Shown: piece after piece, positions 1 to 8,290 of the stretch
How positions within the stretch are numbered: the stretch's first letter is position 1
Layout: each line of letters opens with the position of its first letter
NCBI RefSeq assembly: GCF_008795955.1
Contig: NZ_VMHN01000001.1
Location: 558,001 to 622,000 of the forward strand
Direction of reading: 5' to 3'
Origin: Marinobacter denitrificans
GTDB taxonomy: Bacteria > Pseudomonadota > Gammaproteobacteria > Pseudomonadales > Oleiphilaceae
Length of the DNA stretch: 64,000 nucleotides
The notes under the pieces: model-generated
Databases searched by the model: none
What the model was told of the DNA's origin: nothing
What the model saw: only the letters and a program-made list of their open reading frames with translations
Position numbers and translations under genes: made by a program

Positions 1-426
1 AACGTCGCCCCCGGGGAGTTGACCCTGGAGATCACTGAAAGCGTCTTCGAGCAACACAGCCAGGCCTTGAAGCAGGATCTGGAAGCCCTCAGTGCAATGG
101 GGGTTCGCCTGTCCCTGGACGACTTTGGAACAGGCTATTCCTCTCTGGGCCATTTGAAAGACTACTGGTTCAATGAAATCAAAATAGATAAAAGCTTTGT
201 CAGCCAACTGGACGACGGGGCTTACGCGCAGGCGATCGTCAAAGCAACTATATTTATCGCTGCGGCACTCGGGGCAGAGGTCGTCGCCGAAGGAATTGAA
301 GAATCAAGACATATAACGACTTTACGGCTTCTTGGATGCACGAAAGGACAGGGCTATCACTATAGCCGGCCTGTACCCGAGCCCAGGTGGCATCAATTGC
401 TTATCAAGAACCCAGCGCTTCCCTGA
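1..426 (+). CDS. EAL-domain c-di-GMP phosphodiesterase, C-terminal part (5' end outside window)
   Basis: The reading frame is open from the first base, so the gene begins before the window. The visible part is the second half of an EAL domain, which hydrolyses cyclic di-GMP. Family landmarks are present in order: the E-x-TES segment (residues about 10-15 of this piece), DDFGTGYSS, the KIDKSF lysine/aspartate pair, VVAEGIE, and a GYHYSRPVP version of the usual QGY-x-x-xP ending. Because these metal and substrate residues are intact, the domain could be active, but the EAL signature itself and any sensor or GGDEF domain are not visible. Nothing follows on the same strand for 208 bases, so it is probably the last gene of its transcript. 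Confidence 0.9.
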   Translation, partial: NVAPGELTLEITESVFEQHSQALKQDLEALSAMGVRLSLDDFGTGYSSLGHLKDYWFNEIKIDKSFVSQLDDGAYAQAIVKATIFIAAALGAEVVAEGIEESRHITTLRLLGCTKGQGYHYSRPVPEPRWHQLLIKNPALP

Positions 427-634
427 GGGCAATTTACGGGTATCCAAATCGCCTATCTGATATGCCGAGTTGATAAGCACACCTTCCTGAGCTTAGATTA
501 AAAAGTCATCCGGGATTCCGTAGTTCGTGGCGGTTCAGTCTCCTTATCCACATAACGCCATTGAGAGAAGCTGCGATGAGGCGCTCAGACAGGACGTTTG
601 GTCCGTCTGAAACTCGTATTCGAAGGAGTACTCT

Positions 635-931
635 ATGAAAAAGTTACATTCACTCGCCTTTTATGCCTTGATCACACCGGCCATAGCCCTGGGTTCAGCT
701 GCGTTGTTCGCCGAAGAAAGCGGCAATGGGGATAAGGATCTGGGCGAGCAGGATATGGACCAACATGCTGAACCCGAGGATCAGAAATCTGAGCAACACG
801 AGGAATCCACCAAGTCCAAATACAATACAGATGACGCAGCTGGCGCAAGTGACTCGGAAACGGACGACCAGTCTGACAAGCAGAAAAAGGAGAAGCACAA
901 AACGCCTGCGGATAAGGACATGACCGAGTGA
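635..931 (+). CDS. small secreted, highly charged protein of unknown function
   Basis: A 98-residue protein starting with a clear Sec signal peptide: MKK, a hydrophobic stretch to about residue 24, and an A-L-F-A cleavage region. The mature part is almost entirely Glu, Asp, Lys, Gln, Ser and Thr, with no Cys and no predicted fold, and reads as intrinsically disordered. An AGGAG ribosome-binding site sits 6-7 bases before the ATG, which supports it being a real gene. It stands alone between the EAL gene and a methyltransferase. I do not recognise a family; similar low-complexity periplasmic proteins are sometimes stress induced, but no function can be assigned from sequence. Confidence 0.7.
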   Translation: MKKLHSLAFYALITPAIALGSAALFAEESGNGDKDLGEQDMDQHAEPEDQKSEQHEESTKSKYNTDDAAGASDSETDDQSDKQKKEKHKTPADKDMTE

Positions 932-1084
932 CCTGATCTGAACCGAATACCCCTCGTGATGAAAGCGTGGGTGTGTCGAATTGATCAAGCCGGCAGTTCG
1001 ATGATGTCACCCGCCACACCGCCTTCATACACCTTCTGCTATACTGCCGGCCATTCCCCTATCCTGCCCGCCCTGTGAGCCGTC

Positions 1085-1828
1085 ATGCCGTCTACCAAGC
1101 TATACACTGACCTCTCCGGTTATTACGATCTGATGTGTGCCGACATCAACTACCGGGAACAAAGCAGCGGCGTGCGCAGGCTAAACCAGCTGTTCGGAAA
1201 CGGCGGTTACAGGCACTTGGATCTGGCCTGCGGAACCGGCCCTCACATTCGGCATTTTCTCGACTTTGGTTACCAAAGCCAGGGCCTGGACATCAATCAG
1301 CCTATGCTGAATAAAGCGAAAGTGCGCTGCCCTGAAGCCGAATTCACCCTGGGCGACATTGGCAGTTTTGCCTTTGACCAGCCTTTCGATCTGATTACCT
1401 GCTTTCTGTATTCCATTCACTACAACAGTGACATCGACCGCCTGAAATCCTGCATCACCAGCGCCCACGAGGCCCTGCAGGCCAATGGGGTCTTCTGCTT
1501 CAATGCGGTGGACAAAAACAAGATCAACAACCACCTGTTCGTAACCCATACGGCAGAGCACCAGGACGGTGTTTTCACATTCAGTTCGGGCTGGAACTAC
1601 CGCGGCTATGGTGAGCAGCAGTCACTCAAGCTGTGGATCAAAAAAGACACGCAAAATGTCAGCGAGACCTGGACGGACGAGCATCCCATGGTGGCGTTGG
1701 GCTTCGAGGAGCTTGCACAGCTGCTGGAACCCTGTTTCGAGGTTCATATATTCGAGCACGACTACGGCAAAATAGAGCCCTGGGACGGGGAGTCCGGCAA
1801 CGCCCTGTTCGTCTGCGTGAAGCGGTAG
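1085..1828 (+). CDS. class I SAM-dependent methyltransferase
   Basis: A 247-residue cytoplasmic methyltransferase of the Rossmann-like class I fold. The SAM-binding glycine motif is LDLACGTGPH near residue 45-54, followed by the acidic end of strand 2 (GLDINQPML) and a TLGDIGSF segment corresponding to motif III. After the core come CFLYSIHY and a C-terminal half with several aromatic residues, as in small-molecule methyltransferases of the ubiE/tehB-like superfamily. The substrate cannot be read from sequence. The gene is convergent with the hydrolase at 1877-2770, separated by 48 bases. Confidence 0.88.
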   Translation: MPSTKLYTDLSGYYDLMCADINYREQSSGVRRLNQLFGNGGYRHLDLACGTGPHIRHFLDFGYQSQGLDINQPMLNKAKVRCPEAEFTLGDIGSFAFDQPFDLITCFLYSIHYNSDIDRLKSCITSAHEALQANGVFCFNAVDKNKINNHLFVTHTAEHQDGVFTFSSGWNYRGYGEQQSLKLWIKKDTQNVSETWTDEHPMVALGFEELAQLLEPCFEVHIFEHDYGKIEPWDGESGNALFVCVKR

Positions 1829-1876
1829 CGCAAAATAGAAGACATGGCAGTGTGGCGGCCAGTGGAGAGCTCGGCG

Positions 1877-2770
1877 TCAGGAAGCCTTTGTCATAACCGG
1901 CGCCAACCATTTGCGCTTGGCCTTCTCCACCAGATCTCGAGCATCGTGATTCCAGGGGTGGAAATTCGGGCTGTAGTACTTGAAGTAGGACGGCAAAAGC
2001 TTGCGGAAAACGCCGGGCTTGCCCCACATGTAGTTGAGCCCGCCCAGCCAGGACTTCAGGTTGAATAGTTCTCCGTCTTCTTTCATCAGCTGAACCAGAT
2101 GAATCCCGCTGAACAGCGGGAACATCACGCTCACTGCCATCATTTCCGTTAGTCGAACAAACTCGCTGCCGCCCATGGCCTTGTAAACATCGAAAGCCAC
2201 GCCCTTGTGCTCGGATTCTTCAATCGCGTGCCAGGCCCAGATAGGGGCCATGCGCGGGTCCATCTCCTCCAAAGCGTCGTATTTCAGCAGAAACTCCTCG
2301 GCCATCAGGGCGGTGAAATGCTCCACTGCCACCGTATGGGCCAGCTGACGCTCGGGACTGAAGTGCTTGCGCATCCAGTTCATCAGCCCCTGAATCTCCC
2401 GCTCCAGGCGGTCGAGATTGATGCCGCGATCCTGCATATACCCGTTGAGGGCCTTGTGTTCCTTCGAGTGGTGGGCCTCCTGGCCAATAAAGCCCCGCAC
2501 CGCCGCTTTCAGCTCGGGATCTGTGATCTGTTTCTGGTAGTGGCGTACCGAGTCGATAAAGAAGCGCTCACCGGGCGGGAAACTGGAAGACAGAGCGGCC
2601 AACAGAAGCGTTTTGGCCGGATCGTTGTCCCACCAGTATTTGGGCACGTCGTCGGCCAGATCAAAGTTCGGCTGACGGACTTCGGGGATTATGCCTTTGG
2701 GCGTGGTAGTTCGAGCTGCATTGCGTGCTGAAACCGGATGAACATCGGCTTCTGTTCTGTTGGCAATCAT
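1877..2770 (-). CDS. metal-dependent hydrolase of the PF10118/COG3687 family
   Basis: A 297-residue protein that matches the predicted metal-dependent hydrolase family COG3687 (PF10118). Conserved acidic and histidine clusters are visible in order: a GQEAHHSKEH segment near the middle, HTVAVEHFTA, and WAWHAIEESEHKGVAFDVY; the repeated E-x-x-H pattern over helices suggests a ferritin-like di-metal site. The function of the family has not been established. It has no signal peptide and no clear membrane segment apart from a weakly hydrophobic stretch around VSVMFPLFSGIHLV. It lies downstream of the trxC/slyD group on the same strand but 89 bases away, so cotranscription is uncertain. Confidence 0.85.
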   Translation of the reverse strand: MIANRTEADVHPVSARNAARTTTPKGIIPEVRQPNFDLADDVPKYWWDNDPAKTLLLAALSSSFPPGERFFIDSVRHYQKQITDPELKAAVRGFIGQEAHHSKEHKALNGYMQDRGINLDRLEREIQGLMNWMRKHFSPERQLAHTVAVEHFTALMAEEFLLKYDALEEMDPRMAPIWAWHAIEESEHKGVAFDVYKAMGGSEFVRLTEMMAVSVMFPLFSGIHLVQLMKEDGELFNLKSWLGGLNYMWGKPGVFRKLLPSYFKYYSPNFHPWNHDARDLVEKAKRKWLAPVMTKAS

Positions 2771-2859
2771 CGTGAGCCCTTGGGAAGCGTATTGGCTGTG
2801 AAGTCATCATACCGGTGAGGAATCCACTGCCGTAAGAGCGCAAGGGGACAATGTACTTG

Positions 2860-3105
2860 TCATTGGCGGCCAATCGAAAACCATAACAACAGAGCAACCC
2901 CGAAAAGAAGCACTGCAAGGTGGACAGTCAGGTTCTTCCGGATAGTTGGAGCGGGCTTCCTGGCGAAACTGAAGTAATCCTCACCAAACAGCCCCACGCC
3001 GCAGCGCTCGCAGTAGTTTCTTGAGTAAGAAACCCTGAGCGCAGACGGGTCAAACTTTTTTCGACAGCTGTAACAACCAGGCTTAATCATTCTGGGTTTG
3101 CTCAT
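2860..3105 (-). CDS. small zinc-ribbon membrane protein
   Basis: An 81-residue protein. Its N-terminal half has two Cys pairs, CYSC and CERC, spaced as in a zinc ribbon. The C-terminal third is a single transmembrane helix (LAVLLFGVALLLWFSI) ending a few residues before the stop, so it is a tail-anchored protein with the zinc ribbon on the cytoplasmic side. I chose the internal ATG at 3105 because residues encoded further upstream overlap trxC and look random. It follows trxC by 100 bases on the same strand. I do not recognise a named family. Confidence 0.6.
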   Translation of the reverse strand: MSKPRMIKPGCYSCRKKFDPSALRVSYSRNYCERCGVGLFGEDYFSFARKPAPTIRKNLTVHLAVLLFGVALLLWFSIGRQ

Positions 3106-3205
3106 TAGGTCAGAGCGCCCCAAACACGAGTCGCTACTGCTGCATGGTGTCCTGAAACGCCCGCATACTGAAAGCGAGCCGCCCTTTACCGAATCTTCCC
3201 GCCCC

Positions 3206-3652
3206 CTACCGAACACCGTTCGATTGCAGCCACTGGCTGATCTGCGCCTGGTTCATGGCACCGCTCTGGCGGGCCACTTCCTTACCATTCTGGAACAGGA
3301 TCAGTGTGGGTATGCTGCGAATGCCAAACTGGCCGGCCGGCCCAGGCGATTGTTCGGTGTTCAGCTTGGCAAAGCGCACTTTACCCCGCCAGGCTTTCGC
3401 TGCATTCTCGAACTGAGGCGCCATCGCTTTGCACGGGCCACACCAGCTGGCCCAGAAATCCACCAGCACCGGCACATCACTGCGCCCTGTATGAGCATTA
3501 AAGCTCTGGTCCCCCAACTCCAGAACCCGATCCGGCCAGAGCGGCTGTTTGCAGGCACCGCAATTGCCGCCGGATGACAGCTTATCGGCAGGCACCCGAT
3601 TCACTTTGTGGCAATGGGGGCACACCAGGTGTCGAATATCGGTCATGATCAA
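3206..3652 (-). CDS. trxC: thioredoxin 2 (TrxC)
   Basis: A 148-residue thioredoxin of the TrxC type. The N-terminal extension carries two CxxC pairs (C11/C14 and C31/C34) that bind zinc in E. coli TrxC, followed by a thioredoxin fold with the active site WCGPC (C71/C74) and the cis-proline segment SIPTLI. It reduces disulfides in the cytoplasm and in E. coli is induced by oxidative stress. The start may be the ATG at 3652 or the one two codons later. It lies 43 bases downstream of slyD on the same strand; a folding/redox pairing is plausible but inferred. Confidence 0.95.
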   Translation of the reverse strand: MIMTDIRHLVCPHCHKVNRVPADKLSSGGNCGACKQPLWPDRVLELGDQSFNAHTGRSDVPVLVDFWASWCGPCKAMAPQFENAAKAWRGKVRFAKLNTEQSPGPAGQFGIRSIPTLILFQNGKEVARQSGAMNQAQISQWLQSNGVR

Positions 3653-3695
3653 TCTGCCTCTGATTGCTTACTGGTTTGAACAATCCCTGAATCCC

Positions 3696-4175
3696 TCAGT
3701 GATGCCCACCCGGCCCGTGAGCGTGGCCGTGCGCCAACTCTTCCGGATCGGCAGCCCGCACTTCAACGATTTCGATATCGAAGGTGAGGGTTTTACCGGC
3801 CATCGGATGGTTGGTGTCGACATCCGCAAATTTGAGGCCGACCTTGGCGACGACCACATGGCGTGGGCCCTGTTCGGTTTGCACCTGGGCGACCATGCCC
3901 GGCTTCCAGCGTTTGGCCCCCATCAGATGCTTGACGGGCACGCGCTGCACGGCATCGGCCTTGCGTGGACCATAGGCTTTTTCCGGCGCGACGGTAACGC
4001 TGAACGTATCGCCAGCCTCGCGACCTTCCAGGGCTTCTTCCAGGCCCTGGATAATGCCGCCGTGGCCGTGCAGGTAAGCGTTCGGCTCGCCGCCACGGGA
4101 GTTTTCAACAACGTTGCCTTGTTCATCACTAACACTGTAGTGGAACAACACCACTTGGTTTTTTTCGATTGGCAT
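3696..4175 (-). CDS. slyD: FKBP-type peptidyl-prolyl cis-trans isomerase SlyD
   Basis: A 159-residue cytoplasmic prolyl isomerase of the SlyD type: a split FKBP domain (start MPIEKNQVVLFHYSV, the DTFSVTVAPEKAYGP block and TNHPMAGKTLTFDIEI) with the insert-in-flap chaperone domain in the middle. It ends in a short histidine-rich tail (HGHAHGPGGHH) that in SlyD binds nickel and related metals. The tail is shorter than in E. coli, where Cys and His extend over about 40 residues, and has no Cys. SlyD assists protein folding and nickel delivery to hydrogenase. trxC follows 43 bases downstream. Confidence 0.95.
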   Translation of the reverse strand: MPIEKNQVVLFHYSVSDEQGNVVENSRGGEPNAYLHGHGGIIQGLEEALEGREAGDTFSVTVAPEKAYGPRKADAVQRVPVKHLMGAKRWKPGMVAQVQTEQGPRHVVVAKVGLKFADVDTNHPMAGKTLTFDIEIVEVRAADPEELAHGHAHGPGGHH

Positions 4176-4337
4176 AAGACTCTCTACGACGGTTCAAAGT
4201 ACGCCATTATAGCCATTAGCGCCGCTGACTGCAGAGGACTGCCCCGGTTTTCATGCCCACTAAAGACATAAAGACTATAATCACGGACCAAGCCAGACCC
4301 ACTCTACAATTGAACGCCAAGCCTCGGGCCTATTACT

Positions 4338-5282
4338 GTGAGCACCCTCCACCGAAATAAAAAAAGCCGCGCCAAGCCTGTTCGTAAAGGCCTACACCCA
4401 AGGAATCTGCACAATCAGGGTTATGACTTCCCCGCTCTCGTAAAGAGCCACCCGGCACTAGCCCCCTATGTGAAACCGAACGCTCATGGCGACCTTTCCA
4501 TTGATTTCGCAGACCCATTGGCCGTAAAAACTCTCAACGCCGCGTTATTGAAGCGGTACTACAACATTGCCGATTGGGATATTCCAGAAGGTGCGCTTTG
4601 CCCTCCAATCCCGGGCAGGGCGGACTATATCCATTACATGGCAGACCTGCTTGGGCTTGGCCCTGAGCTTGAGCAGTACAGCGTCAAGCTGCTCGATATA
4701 GGGACTGGCGCAAATGGAATCTACCCGCTACTGGCCTGCCAGATTTACGGCTGGCAGTGTGTCGGCAGTGACATTAATCCCCAATCGCTCGAGAACGTAG
4801 CCGCGATTATCGCCAAAAACCCCACCCTCAAAGAACGCTTCACGCTGCGCGTGCAGCAAGATAAAAACCACATATTTGAAGGGATCATTCAAGCCGGGGA
4901 GTTCTTCGACGTCAGCGTATGCAACCCACCCTTCCATGCCTCGCCGGAAGAAGCACTTAAAGGTAGCCAGCTTAAACTCAAAAACCTTGCTCGTAGCCGC
5001 GGTGAACAGAAAGCAAAAACCGACTCCCCCACTCTGAATTTTGGCGGGGTGGGAGCAGAGCTTTGGTGCAAGGGGGGTGAACAGCTGTTTCTGAAAAAGC
5101 TGATCAGAGAAAGCCAGGTGTATTCGACTCAATGTCGCTGGTTTACCAGCCTGGTTTCAAAAGCCGACAACGTTAAGCCTGCAAAGAAGCTGATTCGCAA
5201 GCTCGGTGCCGTTGATTGTCGGGAAATCGAGATGAAGCACGGAAACAAGATTACCAGGGTACTGGCCTGGACATTCATCTGA
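4338..5282 (+). CDS. rlmF: 23S rRNA (adenine(1618)-N(6))-methyltransferase
   Basis: A 314-residue N6-adenine methyltransferase matching RlmF (YbiN), which methylates A1618 of 23S rRNA. The N-terminus is basic (HRNKKSRAKPVRKG) as expected for RNA binding, LHPRNLHNQGYDF is the typical family opening, the SAM motif LDIGTGANG is at about residues 119-127, and the catalytic NPPF is at 196-199 within VCNPPFHAS. The start is a GTG at 4338. It converges with the CopD-like gene, only 3 bases apart, so the two transcripts must overlap at their ends. Confidence 0.95.
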   Translation: MSTLHRNKKSRAKPVRKGLHPRNLHNQGYDFPALVKSHPALAPYVKPNAHGDLSIDFADPLAVKTLNAALLKRYYNIADWDIPEGALCPPIPGRADYIHYMADLLGLGPELEQYSVKLLDIGTGANGIYPLLACQIYGWQCVGSDINPQSLENVAAIIAKNPTLKERFTLRVQQDKNHIFEGIIQAGEFFDVSVCNPPFHASPEEALKGSQLKLKNLARSRGEQKAKTDSPTLNFGGVGAELWCKGGEQLFLKKLIRESQVYSTQCRWFTSLVSKADNVKPAKKLIRKLGAVDCREIEMKHGNKITRVLAWTFI

Positions 5283-5285
5283 GGC

Positions 5286-5741
5286 CTACAGATACCGTCC
5301 GCCGGCACCGATCGCAACCACAATCAGACCAAGAATCAGGTTGGTACCCACCAGCTTGCGGATCTGCCCCACCTGGCGCCCGCCTTCCTGGGGATCCTGG
5401 TTGGCAACGGCCTGCTTCAGCCGCCGGAAGGGGGCGAAATAGACGTGAAAATAGAGCAGGATCATCACAATCCCCAGTCCCTGCATGGCGTGGATATGCC
5501 ACCCGGCACCGGCCATGCCACCGAACACACTGAAGATCATCCAGTAACCGGTCACCAATAACAGGATCACGGCAGCCCATACCCACTGGAAAAAACGGGA
5601 CAGGGTGGCACACCAGAGTGCGCCCCGCTGGGACGCCTCGATCACCTCGACCACCGCCGGCCGCATCGCCATGTAGGCGAAAAACATACCGCCAACCCAG
5701 ATCACGGCAGAGAGAACATGTAGTGTAATAGCCAGACTCAT
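5286..5741 (-). CDS. CopD-family integral membrane protein
   Basis: A 151-residue membrane protein with four hydrophobic helices. It starts with ITLHVLSAVIWVGGMFFAYM, the His-x-x-x-x-x-WxGG signature of the CopD/DUF2269-like family, and has further conserved histidines in GWHIHAMQGLG and YFHVYFAP, positioned like heme or metal ligands. CopD proteins are linked to copper handling, but small stand-alone members are common and their role is not settled. It lies 42 bases downstream of bcp on the same strand and could be cotranscribed with it. Confidence 0.82.
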   Translation of the reverse strand: MSLAITLHVLSAVIWVGGMFFAYMAMRPAVVEVIEASQRGALWCATLSRFFQWVWAAVILLLVTGYWMIFSVFGGMAGAGWHIHAMQGLGIVMILLYFHVYFAPFRRLKQAVANQDPQEGGRQVGQIRKLVGTNLILGLIVVAIGAGGRYL

Positions 5742-5783
5742 ATAGTGATCCCCGGATGAAAATGTGTGTGATGCCGTTTTTAG

Positions 5784-6239
5784 TTACGTCAGGTCATCCA
5801 ATATTTCCTGCACATGCTCTGCCGGTTTGACCTTGCCGTAATGGCGCCGAATCACGCCCTGTTCATCAATCAGGAATGACTCCCGATTCACGGACATCAC
5901 CTGTTTACCGTACATGTTCTTCTGTTTCAGCACTTCATACTGATTGACCACCACTTCTTCGGGGTCCGCCAGAATCGGGAAGTTCAACGACTCTTTCCGG
6001 GCAAATTTCTCGTGGGAGCGAACGGTGTCTCGGCTTACACCTAGCACCTGCACGCCATGACTGCGAAGTTCGTTCAGTCGGTCCCGGAATTGCTGAGCCT
6101 CGATGGTACAGCCGGGAGTGGCGTCACGTGGGTAAAAGTAGAGCAGGACTTTCTGCCCCTGATAAGCCGATAGAGAGTGATCTTTACCTTCCTGGTCTTG
6201 CAGCGTGAAATCGGGTGCGCTTTTGCCTTCCCAGCTCAT
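5784..6239 (-). CDS. bcp: thioredoxin-dependent thiol peroxidase (Bcp/PrxQ peroxiredoxin)
   Basis: A cytoplasmic peroxiredoxin of 151 residues from the start chosen here. PDFTLQDQEG opens the thioredoxin-like fold and YFYPRDATPGCT contains the peroxidatic Cys (C44). Bcp proteins of the E. coli kind have a second Cys five residues later; here that position is Gln (IEAQQFRD) and no other Cys is present, so it is a one-Cys form that must be resolved by an external thiol. I placed the start at 6239 because GGAGG lies 8 bases before that ATG; the ATG five codons upstream overlaps this ribosome site. Confidence 0.93.
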   Translation of the reverse strand: MSWEGKSAPDFTLQDQEGKDHSLSAYQGQKVLLYFYPRDATPGCTIEAQQFRDRLNELRSHGVQVLGVSRDTVRSHEKFARKESLNFPILADPEEVVVNQYEVLKQKNMYGKQVMSVNRESFLIDEQGVIRRHYGKVKPAEHVQEILDDLT

Positions 6240-6464
6240 AGGGTTTTCCTCCATACAAAATCTCAGGCCAACGATATACGAATCCGATGTGAGTTAAGAG
6301 TAAATTCTGCCTCGTGGGCCTGCCTCGCCAATAGAAATTAAATCTGTGCCGGTTATATTTACTGTAACATCGCCCTCCCGCAACAACTTGTGCAACTGCG
6401 GTAGTGGAATCAAATTCAATAAATGCTGCGGCCGACGACAACCGTGGCATAGAAGGAAATGGCT

Positions 6465-6908
6465 ATGATTGTTTGCGGGGTTGAGCTGAGTGGCAGCGAT
6501 GCGGTGGTGTGTTTCCTGAATATGGACAGGGGGCAGTTCAACCTGCCGGAGTGCAAAGTTCGCAAACTGTCATTGCCGAAAAACCATAGCCGTGAAGATC
6601 TGAAGTTGTTCCAGACGGCCTTTGCAGAGTTAATGGCCGAGCACGGGGTCACCAGTGTCGCGATCAAAGAGCGGATGCCAAAAGGCAAATTTGCCGGTGG
6701 CGCCATCAGCTTTAAAATGGAAGCGGCCATTCAGCTGATCACCGGTATTGAGTTTACAGTGACCCTGCTCCCCCCGGCCCTGATCAAGTCCACCCTGGCA
6801 TCCAATCCGCTGCCAATTGCTTTTGCCGATACGGGTTTGAAGGCGTTTCAGGAAACGGCCTTTATCACCGCCTATGTAGGACAGCTAAACCAAACCATGA
6901 TCACATAA
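6465..6908 (+). CDS. DUF3010 family protein
   Basis: A 147-residue cytoplasmic protein that I recognise as DUF3010: the opening VCGVELSGSDAVVCFL, the KVRKLSLPKNHS segment, KERMPKGKFAGGA and the closing NPLPIAFADTGLKAFQETAF are typical. The pattern of a small acidic strand pair followed by a K/G-rich loop resembles RuvC/RNase H-like folds, but that is only an impression. The ATG at 6465 is preferred over that at 6459 because the AGAAGGAA site ends right before 6459. It is divergent from bcp across 225 bases, which must hold both promoters. Function unknown. Confidence 0.85.
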   Translation: MIVCGVELSGSDAVVCFLNMDRGQFNLPECKVRKLSLPKNHSREDLKLFQTAFAELMAEHGVTSVAIKERMPKGKFAGGAISFKMEAAIQLITGIEFTVTLLPPALIKSTLASNPLPIAFADTGLKAFQETAFITAYVGQLNQTMIT

Positions 6909-6945
6909 ATCATTCCTTGCTTCAGTGCCTCAGGATTTGACTGAT

Positions 6946-7433
6946 ATGAACGACGCTTTTGATTTAATTGTTTATTTTCAGGGGCTTGCCAATCATGGCG
7001 AGCCACTGCAGGTGAAAGGCCACAGCGACTGGGATCAACTTTCAGCTCGGATAATGGCACGGCAAGCGGCAGTTTTGTCGACACCATCGAAGCCTTCGAG
7101 CTCAAAGTCGGCAATCGTTACATCGCTCTCACCAATACCGAGACAAGCCTGGAATGGACCGAGACTGGCGCCGAAATTGGTATGGAGGGCACGGTGATCG
7201 GGTCTGCGATTGAGGGGTATGTTCAGATATCAACACCCACTGCGGTAAGCATCTCCGAATACGAAACCTGTCCAACCGACGGGGTCATCCAGATTTCCAG
7301 TGATGGTTCTGCAGAGGTGCGATATGGCAGCAGTGCGGGTGGCACAGCCGGCGCCGTAGCTGTGTGGATAGATGGCCAGATTGTTGAAAGCTATGCCGAC
7401 TGCAACAACGTTGGCTTTGAACCGGTCTACTGA
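6946..7433 (+). pseudogene. broken gene: start region and C-terminal part in different frames
   Basis: From about 6963 to 7433 a frame stays open and encodes a well-composed extracellular-like segment (FSSDNGTASGSFVDTIEAF..., ending in NNVGFEPVY) rich in Thr, Ser, Gly and Glu, with two Cys. It has no ATG, GTG or TTG start before 7182. A different frame starts at the ATG at 6946 and reads naturally through a GHSDWDQLS segment, then degrades near 7045. Adding one base at about 7041-7046 would join the two frames. This is either a one-base deletion or a fusion of fragments. A perfect 10-bp hairpin follows the stop at 7442-7464, supporting a once functional gene. The family is not recognised. Confidence 0.45.
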
Positions 7434-7441
7434 AGAATGGC

Positions 7442-7464
7442 GGCGAGGAATGTTATTCCTCGCC
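7442..7464 (+). terminator. hairpin after the broken gene
   Basis: GGCGAGGAAT and ATTCCTCGCC form a perfect 10-bp stem with a three-base loop, 8 bases after the stop at 7433. There is no U-run after it, so termination may be inefficient or factor dependent. Confidence 0.5.
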
Positions 7465-7559
7465 ATGCCCTCTTCTGAGAAAACGATTTGCATCGTTAAA
7501 TCCGGCCCGGTTTTCGCGATTTCCTGATTTTGCTCAGAATCCGACCCTCTTATTTCAAA

Positions 7560-7856
7560 TCAGGCCTCATCAACGTCGATACCAACGGGTATGTACGCCC
7601 CACGAGAAGCAGGTTTGATGAATTCAACATAGCTTCCAGAAAACTTCTCTGCTTTTCTGTTAAGGGTGCGAGCAAACTGAAAGAACGAATCGCTTTCGCT
7701 CTCTACCCAGGTCTGAACCCGCTCCAAGCGAAAATACGGCACTTCGTCTGCAACGGTTTTCATCGTGTCGAAAGTGCTAGTGGAAAGAGCCTGCTGCATG
7801 GCTTCAACAACAGAAATTAGCGAATCTATCTCTCTAAAAATAGAGTAATCATTCAT
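7560..7856 (-). CDS. small hypothetical protein
   Basis: A 98-residue protein with mostly helical composition (IFREIDSLISVVEAMQQALSTST, FDTMKTVADEVPYFRLERVQTWVESESDSFFQFARTLNR). No signal peptide, Cys or recognisable motif. The start is placed at the ATG at 7856 because AGAGGG lies six bases before it. It is preceded by the AT-rich stretch up to 8290 and stands between two genes on the other strand. Function unknown; the good ribosome site and amino-acid composition argue that it is translated. Confidence 0.55.
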   Translation of the reverse strand: MNDYSIFREIDSLISVVEAMQQALSTSTFDTMKTVADEVPYFRLERVQTWVESESDSFFQFARTLNRKAEKFSGSYVEFIKPASRGAYIPVGIDVDEA

Positions 7857-8290
7857 AAAAAACCCTCTGTTTTTAATTAAAAAATACATCTATAAATTAG
7901 CCATGATATATAATTTTTTTAACTTAGGAATCAGACCACAACAGATCAATATTAAAACAGTTAAAAATAGGGCATTCATACTAATTTAGCGAGATTATTT
8001 GTTAAATAAAATTAAGCCTTAAAAACAGATCTTGCCACTTCTAACTGCAGAATATTACTTGTAAGTAAACTTATCACTCAAAGCATTTAAGAAACTAATA
8101 AAACAATACGCAAAAACATCTAGCATGGTCATTAAATTGCACGAATATAGGCGATTTTTCTGATAGCAATATTGCAGCCCCAATACTTGAGGTCATAGGT
8201 GGCGTCCCCCAAATGGGCGATGCAATTGCGGATGAAAAAACTGAACACTTGCTCATTGTATAACCCGTAACAACAAGAAGGGGAATCACA
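7857..8290. other. AT-rich intergenic stretch, no gene seen
   Basis: About 430 bases, markedly richer in A and T than the flanks, with many stops in all frames. It should hold divergent promoters for the small protein at 7560-7856 and the lipase at 8291. I see no convincing -35/-10 pair, repeat or structured RNA. Confidence 0.5.
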
